From: Thinopyrum elongatum
Taxonomy: Eukaryota; Streptophyta; Magnoliopsida; Poales; Poaceae
Assembly: GCA_011799875.1 (NCBI GenBank)
Contig: CM022301.1
Coordinates: 213,239,888-213,303,887, forward strand
Reading direction: 5' to 3'
Length of the DNA stretch: 64,000 nucleotides
The notes under the pieces: model-generated
Told to the model about the DNA's origin: nothing
What the model saw: only the letters and a program-made list of their open reading frames with translations
Databases searched by the model: none
Shown here: positions 33,928-44,132 of the stretch, piece after piece
How the letters are laid out: every line of letters begins with the position of its first letter
Numbering within the stretch: the stretch's first letter is position 1
Position numbers and translations under genes: made by a program

Positions 33928-35119
33928 CGCCTCTTGAGGCGGGATTGTGCGCACTAATCTAACTGTCGTATTTGTCAACGTGTCTGTATACGGGATTGTG
34001 CACACTAATCTAGCTGTATGACAATATGCTTAGTTTACCGAGAAGAAAGGCAGCCCGGATAATACAGCAACAAAATTCCGGACAGTGCACATGCATAAAA
34101 TAGACCAGGCTTAGAAGCACTGACATGAGCATCTTGGTGCTGGCAAAAATAAGATACCATAACAGAAATGCATTACGAATAATGCACATACATAAAATCT
34201 ATCAGGCTTGGAAGCAAAGACAAGCATTGTAGATAATGACAGGCACATATGAACACAGGGGCAGTAGTTTTATAGCCATATCTCTAGGGAGCTCCATTTG
34301 TAGAACACAAAGCACCTGCTAATCACCAATATATGTTCATTCGGGAAAGAATGGCATACATGCTCATACCTCGATTCATTTGGATATAATACACAAAACA
34401 CAAAAACACATGTGTCTGAGTAAGGCTTGATGACTACATGCATTTTTTTATTAGAACTCATAACCAAAGATCCCCTGCCAAGAACATCACTGGGAGGAAG
34501 GTTGCAAAGATACAAAGCATATGTAATACTTCCAGTAATACAAATCCTACTATCCTTGCATACCTTGGATAGCAGGATAGAGCGTACCATCATTCTAACT
34601 TCTAAACTGCACTCCATATTGTGGTAAAATCCAGCGAGTAGATGGCTATTCTGGTGAATATTCAAACATATTAAAAGGCTACCATGTAAACTGAAGTTAT
34701 GAGTAATGTCAAAGATATATAATATGCAGTACGATAATAATAAGAGCAAACCATATTAACTGAAATCTTCCTACATGTTAGTGGGAAAGTACGAATGAAT
34801 TTTAATTTGGCCATCGCTCAATGCTAGACGATGCTACTGTCAGCCATATCACCAATAGAATCCATTTAGAGTTTCAGACCATGTCTAAGAATACCAAAAC
34901 TGCCCTACAACAATAGTTTGGACAAACATTATACAAAAAGGAAGCCAATGAAACATTATGTTCCACTTTCCGTGTTGTGAATAGAAAGTATGCATCAATA
35001 TTTGTGTTATTAAGCATATTATAACATGCAATTACAAATATTCAGAATTACGAAGATCCATTTGACATCATGCTCATATTCATCTATAGAAAATAACAAT
35101 AAGGTACAGTTTCGCTTAC

Positions 35120-35204
35120 AGCTGGGAGTGGTCAACTTGAGAGTCCTCAAACAGATGTCATAAAGAGCCTCATTGTCAAGAACCATGAACTTCCCCGGGT
35201 GCTC
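35120..35204 (-). pseudogene. Beta-tubulin gene fragment (end of exon 2)
   Basis: The minus strand encodes '[18 protein letters not shown]' then 'TTPS', followed at once by a GT donor (gtaagc). This is the strongly conserved beta-tubulin block around residues 200-221. It contrasts with alpha-tubulin (LDNEAIYDICRRSL). I recall plant beta-tubulin genes having an intron right after this block, so the donor may be the ancestral one. The upstream residues (EHPGKF) are not tubulin, so the fragment starts mid-exon, joined to foreign sequence. The exon after the donor (35080-35037) is not tubulin either. Confidence 0.8.
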
Positions 35205-38200
35205 CTGTAGAATACAAAACTGCAGAAAAATGTTGATTTCCAACAACAAAAAAAGGCAATTGTAGTGCATAGAACCCAAACTGCAGCTGGATCAATGTGT
35301 ACCTGATCCGGATTCTGTCTATGAGAGCTCAGGTCAGTAGTTAGTTCTTGGTGAGATGAATACTGCAAGTATACATTTCTTCCCCTGATATGGCAGGAGC
35401 ATGGTGAATATCAAATAATGGCATGAAAATCATTATCACTAGCAGTGATACTGAATTTTATAAATTCATGGAAGCATAATAACGTTAAGTAATACAATGC
35501 AACTTTAACCTCTCGCAATCCAAATCACAAATGATATAACTCTGCCATTGTGGTGAATCACAACACGTAAAAATATAATGTAAAAAACAACTGTACAGGC
35601 AGAAGAATGGATGACACAGAAGCACCAAAATGAAAATCTTACTTAGATGTACCCACATCAGGTAAGAACAAGATTACTTCATGCTATGTTGAATCGTAGT
35701 GTAGTATTGGATCACGCTCAATGGAGAAGCCAAGTCATCCATCTGGACAAGGGCCTCCGGTAACAGCAGCACAAACCCCACATTACAATCACAAAAACCG
35801 CGGATATAGGACATGTTTGTGCCTCAAATTGACATAGGACATACCTACTCCGAATATCGATGAGCCAACCCTGTAGTCCCATAACCCAATATACGATTCT
35901 CAGTTGTTAAGCAGCAGCAATAATTTTCTTCAACTTTTTTTTCTCAAAAGACGGTCCAGCTCCATTCTTGGAACTATGGCTCAAGCCACTATTTTCCAGA
36001 AAAAGAATACCAGCTTAGGCTTTGAAGAAATAGTATAACGAGACAGCAAAATATTAATATTTACCATAAAAAACGTAGGACTGAATTTGCTGTTGGGGGG
36101 TTCTCCAACTCATAGAATGCATCATCTGCATTCTCCTCAACAACCCGGTATTCGATTGTACAGATCAGCTGAACAAACATGGTGTTAATAGACGGACTTT
36201 TCGATTCACAAGTTCACAACTGCTTTCTTATTCAACTATCACAGTTCCTAATCAAGCATAGTCCAAGAAACCCAGAAAGTATCATATTGGTAAAGATAAC
36301 AATACAGAAATCTCAACAGCCTCAAACGCAAAGCCACGAGACAATGAAAAATAAATAGGATGGTATACTCACCACTCACCTCTGAGGACATGAGTAAACA
36401 ATAATTTCGATGCCTTGCAATGACAGATGCATGATGGGCGTACTGATACTGGGTGCTTTTATGATATACAATATTCCTATTGCTGACACTAAAGGTTGCA
36501 AATGTATAGGGAAGCAAGATTCCTTTGTTACCATCATCAAGCAATAAGTTTGTGATTCCTTGACTTCCAACAAGGGAAATTGATTCGAAGAATGTCATCA
36601 GCCAAAAGGTATCAAATAGCAAATCTTGCTTCTGGGCCTTGCTGAAAATTCATGATAAAATGATTAAAACTGAGACACCATTGATGAGGGCAGTAATGGC
36701 AACATAAGATGTTTAAGAAAACACAAACCTTCTCATGCTCCAGTACAATCTATGTCTCAAACAAAAGGAGAACATTCAGGACGCAAGAGCCAAAACGAAA
36801 TAGTTGAACCATGTACAGCAAAGCCCACTGTAACTCTTCAAGGCACCCACTGCAAGCTGAAGCATCCAGTAAAATATGCAAGCACTCTGTGGTCCTCTAT
36901 GAATTTTGGTAAACAAATGTAATACCGATTAGAACGATAAAAAGATTCTTGTTTAAAACAATATCAATAGGCAGAGAGAAGAATCAAGTTAACTGATGAA
37001 CCTGGAATCCATGGGATGCACGACAGAAAATCATAACATATTATCAAACAAAAGTAACATAGACCAACTAATGGAACGGAAATCTATGCAGAGCACAATA
37101 TATAAATAATTAATTATACCACTTTAAAGAAACACTGGATTATACCAAGTTATAAATGTCCATGGTAGTATGACCTACTGTATGTATTATCAAAATTCTC
37201 ACATGACGCTTCTTTTAAGTTTTGAACTTTGTATGCCGTTGTACAGATCATATTTGTTGGAAGAACATCTTAAAGGAGAATGGATGAGTAACAAACATAG
37301 TCCTAAAGGGGCACGTGTATTTATAAATATGGACCCTTGATCAATAGAAACGTAACTCTAATATGGAATCAGTCAGTCTAATATTTCTAGAGTCTCACAC
37401 TGTAACTTAACATTTTAGAGGGGGTGTATGCAAACAGTGAAATAAAGAGAAGATGGAGGCGTTCCAAACGGCAACAGAAGCAGACAGAGAGAGAAGGAGA
37501 TAGGTGGCATGTGAGTGCTCACCATGAACTGGTTGAGCTCGCAACATTATCTTCGGCGGCGCCGACGGAGTACTTGGCCAGGACTCCCTGCGCGACCACG
37601 ATGTGGGGGGCCTAGCATTGCATGATGCCACTTTTCCTCTTATCAGCCCCTTCTTCCCCTATCGCTCCTTCTCAATCATCTCCACTGGTTGGGGCCCTGG
37701 GTCCCTTGATACTGCTTCTGCTGCATCTGTTGTGCTGGCCCTGCCTCATTGTTCTTGTTCCATGTCCGACCCCTGAAACTGCTTATCAATGGACATGCGT
37801 GACAGTGAGAGAGGATGGAGGCGAGGACAAGATAAGCCTCCGTTGATGCCACAAGACAAAGTTGAACAAATAAAAGAATTCCAACGATGCAGATTGCCAG
37901 AATATAGATACACTTATCTTAGAAGTGCATTATGGGTGTACAAAACAGGACAATTGTTTGTTCAATTAAATACGTGTTTGCTAGCGCAATGGTGCCTCAG
38001 TGCTTCATGCTAATAGGAGGAGCTAGCATACCTGTAGAGACGCCCCTGTGCATCGCCACAACAGAAGAAGCGGTGGGTCTTGCGCCATTATCGATTCCCG
38101 CTGAAGCGGCTCACGTCCGACGTGTTCGCCAGCATCGCAACCTGCTGCGACTGCTGCTCGCCTCGTCCCGTCAACGACAACGAGGCTCCGCCCACCTGCT

Positions 38201-38690
38201 AGCATGGGGAGCGACCGACGAGAAGGGTTCATCGCAGCGAAGGGGATCGATCCGCAAACGGCACCCTAGGGATTAGGCCGGGGACGACCTCCTCAGGGCG
38301 TGGCTGGTCCCCCTCCTCACCTCCAGTCGCAACTTGACCGGCGACGCAGCCGGGCTAGCCCTCTTCTGCGGCGAGGCCGATGTGGGTGAGTGGGAGGGAT
38401 GTGGAGACGTCAACGGCGGGAAAGAGGAAGAAAAGACGAGCGTGGGGGTTGTTCCTCGGCTGTTGGGGTTGGACGCTGCTGCAGCAGGCCGGCGTCGTCG
38501 CGGTGTTTTGAGATGAGGGGGCGGCGGCAGGGAGGCAGAGAAATTTGTGAGGGGAGAGGAGGCGGGCGGCGACAAGAGGAAAGGGGATCGTGTGGGAGAC
38601 CCGGGCATACCCAGCTCATTGCCTCTTCTGCAGGTGGAGGCGGCGGCGGCAGCAACCCTAGCCACGCAGGGAAGAAAAAACAAGAGAGAT
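35120..38690 (-). pseudogene. Chimeric multi-exon gene model inside the putative Helitron
   Basis: Minus strand. A promoter-like, GC-rich 5' part (38870-38280) holds ATG-initiated frames, for example at 38683 (136 aa, Ser/Pro/Arg-rich). Further exon-like blocks with GT-AG borders follow: up to about 37614 down to 37523; 36896-36729; 36641-36380; 36169-36065; 35362-35303; 35204-35120. The 36641-36380 and 36169-36065 blocks share one open frame ('HHASVIARHRNYCLLMSSE' joins 'LICTIEYRVVEENADDAF'). The 35362-35303 and 35204-35120 blocks share another. The join between these two pairs breaks frame. I recognise only the last block (beta-tubulin). Whether it is transcribed is unknown. It could instead be a decayed host gene. 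Confidence 0.4.
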
Positions 38691-39046
38691 ATTTGGGAGA
38701 GAAAAGGAGGACGCGTCGCACAGAAAGGGGCTCAAGCCTTCGAGACGAAGCGAGCGAAGTGGTGGCCCACCCAATCTTTCTGTTGTCTCGTAGCTGATCC
38801 GACGTGGACAGCGCCATTGATCGCTCCTTACGTGACGCGTAATGGGTTTGATGCTTCCATGTCATCCGTTTGACTGGTACTACTACTCCTACTCCACGTG
38901 TATCGATGTTAAAAAAAGTATTACTTGGATTTATTAGCAATGCGCTCCTACTATGTTGCAGCGAATCTAAAGTAGAATAATACATGCTCACAAACATGAA
39001 AGAAAAAAACCCTCTAGTTCTGGTGTATATATAATAACTAAAAATA

Positions 39047-39340
39047 TACTAGAATTTTTTAGGTAAAGCTAAATTTTATTGCTCAGATTCCGCATGTAGC
39101 GGGATACAATACAGATCATGGGGTTGGATCAACTACAAGTGTCTTCCCTGATTTAAAGAATGAGAAAATCTAGCTAGACTATCAGCTTCATAATTTGCCG
39201 CTCTTTCTTCAAACATGAACTTGCAGTTGAAACCCGCAACTCTGTCTCTAATCTCGCTGATTATAGGTCCATAAGCTCCATGCGTGCCTATAGAAATATC
39301 GGTAACCACTTGTTTTGCATATGAAGAGACCACAAAACAA
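39047..39340 (-). pseudogene. 3' end of a LINE: RNase H-like fragment and poly(A)
   Basis: The minus frame 39333-39133 reads 'AYGPIISEIRDRVAGFNCKF' and then 'YEADSLARFSHSL', the RVT_3/RNase H-like tail common to plant LINE ORFs and related proteins. It is followed by 'gagcaataaaatttag', a polyadenylation-like signal, and a short A run ending at about 39055. The body upstream is missing. It abuts the putative Helitron 5' end. Confidence 0.6.
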
Positions 39341-39619
39341 GTGGTTATAGATCACTCAAAATATATTTCTCGTGGCTGTTTTGATGAGGTGAGGAAGGGA
39401 TGTGGTTGATTAGTACTAACGGGTATTCTGCAAATTGAAGCAAAAAAGTGGGGTCTTGTTGCATAAACGACAAAACTAACCTCACAGTCGGTAGATGCAA
39501 ATCTGATGGTCAGAAATAACAGAAGAAAGGCACACCATCATCACCAACTGAATCTTTTATAGGATTAGAGATACCAAGACCCCTGCAAAAAGGATTTATA
39601 TCAAGATGAAGTTTTGGGA
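39341..39619. other. Unassigned stretch
   Basis: No element end or gene recognised. Confidence 0.25.
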
Positions 39620-39985
39620 ATTGCGTTGGGCTCCCAGGCTTCATGGAGCTTGGTTTTGGAAAATTCAAATTATATTTTGTAGGTTTCATTTATTTTTTAA
39701 ATTACACACATGCCTATGGATGTATACTACTCGTCTATAAAGTTTCATTGCCAAATACATTTTTGTGCGAGCAAAACAAAAATAACATAATCATATATTT
39801 CTAGCACATGTACTCTTCACTATAAAAGCACATGATTTTTTATAGCTCACGTGAAAACTTATTTTATAATGAAATTTTACACACATATAGTATACATCTC
39901 TAAATACCTGTGTCTTTATTTTTAGCTTTTTATAAACCTTTAAAAGTCTACTTTTGGATTTAGAAAAATTTGGGCTCAAGGGAGC
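39620..39985. repeat. Dispersed repeat with gggctcc ends, related to 4250-4600
   Basis: Starts 'ttgggctcccaggcttcatggagc' and ends 'tttgggctcaagggagcccgag', so the outer 8-10 bases are inverted (gggctccc/gggagccc). The interior has 'ggatgtatactactcgtctata' and 'cacatgtactcttcactataaaag', matching landmarks at 4338-4435. This looks like a MITE of about 360 bp. The target duplication is unclear. Confidence 0.5.
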
Positions 39986-40690
39986 CCGAGAGACAAAATA
40001 CCTAATTTTCTCATCATCAACTTACTGAAACCCCAAAATATGTTTTCTACGCGAACTAACCCATAAATATGTTGGCAACCAAACCAGAAGACAAAAGAGA
40101 GTGCATGTTTTGTGCGCAAGATAACCTAGAAATATGTTGTTAACCAAATTGGAAGACTACCGGAGTTTCTTTTGCAGCCTCCTTACCATCCAATTTAGAC
40201 TGTTAATTTTTTATCATCGAGCAAAAGATGAGCAAAGTCAAAGGCATGGTTTACCTCTAACTTAGCCACAATAAATTAGAGTTGATATGATGAATCAAAT
40301 ATGGCTAAATAATATGGTCTGCCAAACATCCGTTCCCTATTCCAACCTAAAGCTCTATTTAAGGAGTGGAGAATTTTTAATTTAAAAAATTTGTGTGACA
40401 TGCAGATTAAGAGCAACCCTAGCAGAGTCGTCATATTAGTGGCCTCCATATGTGATGCGCAAACTCACAAACCCCATATTGGATGCCTCTATATGTGGGT
40501 CCACTTGATAATGGGACATCTTTTTTTTTAATCTTTCTGTTTGAATTGTAGGCGCAGGGAATGGAACATATCTTTTCTTTTTTGGTAGTTTTTTAATCTG
40601 AACCGTAGAACAATAGTTATAAAGTAAATTTTATAAATTTAAATATCTACAAATAAATACAAAGTAAGGCAATCAGCCAATGCCAGTTCT
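39986..40690. other. Unassigned AT-rich stretch
   Basis: No gene. The segment 'taagagcaaccctagcagagtcgtc' near 40408 resembles the end of the Harbinger element at 14771 (TAA then gagcaac), but no partner end was found. Confidence 0.25.
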
Positions 40691-42301
40691 AGGATACATA
40701 GGAAACAATTATAAATGATTATGTATCTAGGCCTGTATCTTCTGGACCTTTGCTGGCTTAGCACTGATAATGGTCACTTTCAAGCCCTCCATCAAATAGT
40801 AGTGCCACATGTAGATATGTGGGGCAGCGTGTCTGAAGATTTTATCATTTCTGATGGACCAAATACCCCAGCAACCCATAATGACAATGTCCATAGCAAT
40901 CTCTGAAGGAAGTTCGGCCAAAGCAAAGCAAATTTCATCATAGCTTGAGATGCCTTTATTCTTGGAAGGGATGATTGTGGTCCAGCATGTTCTCACAAAT
41001 TCACAGTCCCACGGGAGGTGGGTGAGGGTTTCTTCAGTTTTATCAAGGTAGAGGGCAGTTATAATCAGGGAGATACATAGATTTCCTGTGGAGCAAATTC
41101 CTGGTGTTGATCCTGTCATGGAGCAAGAGCCAAAAGAAGATTTTGTGTGTGAGTTTAGCTGAGCTTTTCCAAATGAGTTTGAAGATCATGTGTGCTTGGC
41201 TGGGTCCCATCATAGCTTTATACATTTTGAGAGAAGAATACTGGCCAGAGCTCCAAGAGTAAGTCCATTTGTCACTCACATTCAGATTATCTCTGTTTAG
41301 GAAAGTTGTGCTGAGAGTGAGAAATTGTCGGTGAGCGTGAATGATAATGGTCGATGCAAAAGATCCTCTAAATTATCCAAAGTCTGAACTTGAAGTAGAG
41401 AGACATCTGTGTTGTTGCAGTAAGAGTATAGCTCAGGGTAGGCTTGTTGCAGTTGGGTGTCAGGCCATTTATCATGCCAGAATTGAATAGAGTTGCCAAT
41501 ATCAGGGGTACATATAGCATGTTATTTATATGAAGGCATAAGCTTGAGTATTGCTTTCCACCAAAATGAGCCCATAGGTCTGGTACTAGGAGCACGGTTG
41601 GGATAATATGATTCCCAAATAATATTGACCCAAGGAATATCTTCTTTGTTCAGGAACTTGTGGAGATATTTCATAAGCAGAGCTTGATTTTGTGTGCTGA
41701 TGTCATGAATACGCAGGTTACCATAGGATTTAGGCAAATAGGCTTTCTCCCAAGCAATCAATGCAACACCTTTTCCTCAGAGACATATTTCCTCCAAAAG
41801 CATTGTTTGAGGTAGGAGTTAATTTGTTGGACCACTGTTATGGGCATGGAGAGGGAGCACATGAAGAAGACATGCATGCTGGAGAAGACAGATTAGATCA
41901 GAGTGATCTTGTCCCGATATGATAGTAAGGTGGCACAACCAGTAAGCCTATTAGCAATTCTTCTGAGCATAGGTGCATAGTCCTCCACCTTGGGTTTAGA
42001 GAGAGTGAGGGGGAGGCCCAAGTAAGCAAGTGGTAGCTGACCAATCGGGCATCCCATGATAGTGGAGAGGTGGGTCATCAGGGGCAGAGGAGAGTTGGTG
42101 GATATATGAGTGGATTTGGAGTAGTTGACCTTTAGACCAGTGTATGCTGCAAAATATAGAAGAAGGTTTTTGATGTGCTACAATTGAGTTGGGTCAGCTG
42201 GTATAACAAGGATAGTATCATCAACATATTGAAACATAGGAAAGTCAGGGCAAGAAGCATGATGAATGGGAGGCTTGATTAAAGAGTTCCTCATAGCTTC
42301 A
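40690..42301 (-). mobile_element. L1-type LINE fragment, interrupted by the Sirevirus-like copia
   Basis: Minus strand. The coding remnant runs from 42301 to 40727 and encodes the second half of ORF2. The 5' side is cut off exactly at the copia insertion point, and no continuation is found beyond it in the window. The frames differ in sequence from the LINE at 2131, so it is another family. Confidence 0.8.
40727..42290 (-). pseudogene. LINE ORF2 remnant (RT thumb to zinc-binding domain)
   Basis: Pieces in order on the minus strand. 42078-41893 has 'QLPLAYLGLPLTLSKPKVED', the 'YLGLPLG' block after the RT palm. 41761-41522 has 'AWEKAYLPKSYGNLRIHDI', the family's 'CLPKSEGGLGI' block. 41279-41043 is a zf-RVT-like region ('IWKSSAKLTHKIFFWLLLHD'). 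41119-40727 is the C-terminus ('DCEFVRTCWTTIIP', 'WGIWSIRNDKIF'). Frame changes and stops separate them. The RT catalytic box would lie upstream of 42240 and is only partly present ('aacatattgaaac'). Confidence 0.8.
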
Positions 42302-43623
42302 TGAAAGTGCTAGTTATCGGTTAGAGGGGGGGTGAATAGGCGATTTTTATGAAAGTCTTCCAGATAGGCAATGTCTACAAAGACAGACAGTTAAAACAGT
42401 AACTAAACAAAGCACAACGGAAGATAGACTATACTAGCCATGAAATAGACTCGAAGTACAATACAGAGAATGCACGAAGACAAGTAGCAGCTAGGTAGAT
42501 AGACCAGAATAGGAAGATAGTGTGAAGCCAAATATGCAATCAGGGGTGAAGGTCTTCACACAATGTATTCAACCAGAGCAGGCAAGCAATGACTTCACGA
42601 AGCTAAACAGTAAGTAAGGGCTGAAGTGATAGAACCAGTTGGTTGACGAAGACAAGGATTTGGTAGACCAGTTCCAGTTGTTGTGACAACTGTACGTTTA
42701 GTTAGGAAGGCTGAGATCTAACTCAGAAGACCACGTCTTCACCTTATTCCCCTTGAGCTAAGGTCACTTAGTCCTCTCCCAATCACTCAGGTAAGTCTTC
42801 AAGGTAGACTTCCAAACCTTCACAGACTTCGTTCACCAGCAATCCACAATGACTCATGGATGCTCAAAACGCGACGCCTAACCGACTGGAAGATCACAGT
42901 CTTCATGTGTAATAAGTCTTCAGCTCACGCGGAACAGAAAGACTTCAGTGATGCCAAACGCTTTTTGGGCTCTGGGTGTTTGGGGGTTTTGTCGTCGTAA
43001 GGATTCTCTCTCAAAGGCATTGGAGGTGGGTTGCTCTCAAATGACAAAAGCCGTGCACTAACTCTGAGCAGCTACCAATTTATGGTGGAAGGGGGTGGCT
43101 ATTTATAGCCAGGGGTAACCCGACATGATATGTCCGAAATGACCCTAGGTCAATGGACAACCGACACGTGTCCAACGGTTGGATTTCAAACACACATGAC
43201 AGCTTGGCTTGGGCTACAAGCAAAGCTAACTTATCCAACTCAGGATAAGATTTTCTCTCATTGTCTTCACTCGAAGACATAGGATTTGGGTTGAGAATCA
43301 CGTCAGTTTTCTGACTTTGTTCACCTGGACCCCACTTGACAGTTCGGTGGTTCCTATGACTCAAGAAAGAAGTAAATGAAACTATGAAAGAAACTATGTC
43401 TTCGCACTTCAATGTCTTCACGTGTCATTATCTTCGACACGAATGTCTTCGCGAACCACCAATGTCTTCATACATTTTTAGGGGTCATCTTCGATGGGTA
43501 AACCGAATCAATAGGGACTTCTACCTGTGTTCTCCTGTGAATCTCACAAACACATTAGTCCCTCAACCAAGTTTGTCGTCAATACTCAAAAACCAACTAG
43601 GGGTGGCACTAGATGCACTTACA
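42302..43623 (-). repeat. 3' LTR of the Sirevirus-like element
   Basis: 1,322 bp with TG...CA ends. It contains 'ggctataaatagcc' on the minus strand (TATA core at 43100-43107). The preceding purine tract on the minus strand is at 43624-43640. Confidence 0.9.
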
Positions 43624-44132
43624 ATCTCCCCCTTTTTGGTGATTGATGACAAACTGGTTGAAGTTTTCAATGGGGATAAAATTATATGGAAGTTAAAGAA
43701 CGTGGTCATTGGCTTCATGAATTTTGGAGGGCTCCCCCTGAAGATGTACATATAAGTAATTTGCTTTCGAATGCAAATGCACATGGCAGGTTTTGCTTTG
43801 TGGAGATCTCCCTCTGTTCATGAAGTCAAATCAAAGTGCATAGTGAAATATTTCGAAGATAATGACATGCATAATGACAAATGGGTGCCTGCAGAATGAC
43901 TTCATGCGCATAAGATCAGAGTTAAATAGCGCACAACAAAAGCAGCAACAAATGTAGCAAACGTCCATCAGGACTTAAGGTTACAACCCAAAGGCAAAAT
44001 TTTCAAGAACGAGAGTTGCAAACTTAATAAAATATAGCACCCGACCAAAATCCCGCTAGAAGACTATCAACCCATATGCTTCTCCCCCTTTTTTCATCAA
44101 ATGACCAAATAAGGAATGAAGACATAAGGTGT

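Larger units (their letters stand above)
33902..39053 (-). mobile_element. Putative Helitron with captured gene fragments
   Basis: On the minus strand the left end reads a stem-loop (ggcgccacc-a-ggtggtgcc, one G.T pair, 33909-33927), then 'ctagccactag' followed by T. This fits the Helitron 3' signature: a short hairpin about 7-11 bases before CTRR, inserted before T. At the other side the minus strand starts 'tctagtatatttttagttat' at 39053, an AT-rich TC-start like plant Helitron 5' ends, although the preceding base is T rather than the expected A. No terminal inverted repeat or target duplication is seen, as expected. No Rep/helicase gene is present, so it would be non-autonomous. The 5' boundary is uncertain. 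Confidence 0.5.

Noticed and set aside
34270..34749. 159-aa minus frame as an exon of the chimeric gene
   Set aside because: It reads through possible splice acceptors and is mostly hydrophobic AT-rich translation. A short inner block (near 34600) might be an exon, but no frame link to 35120 could be shown.
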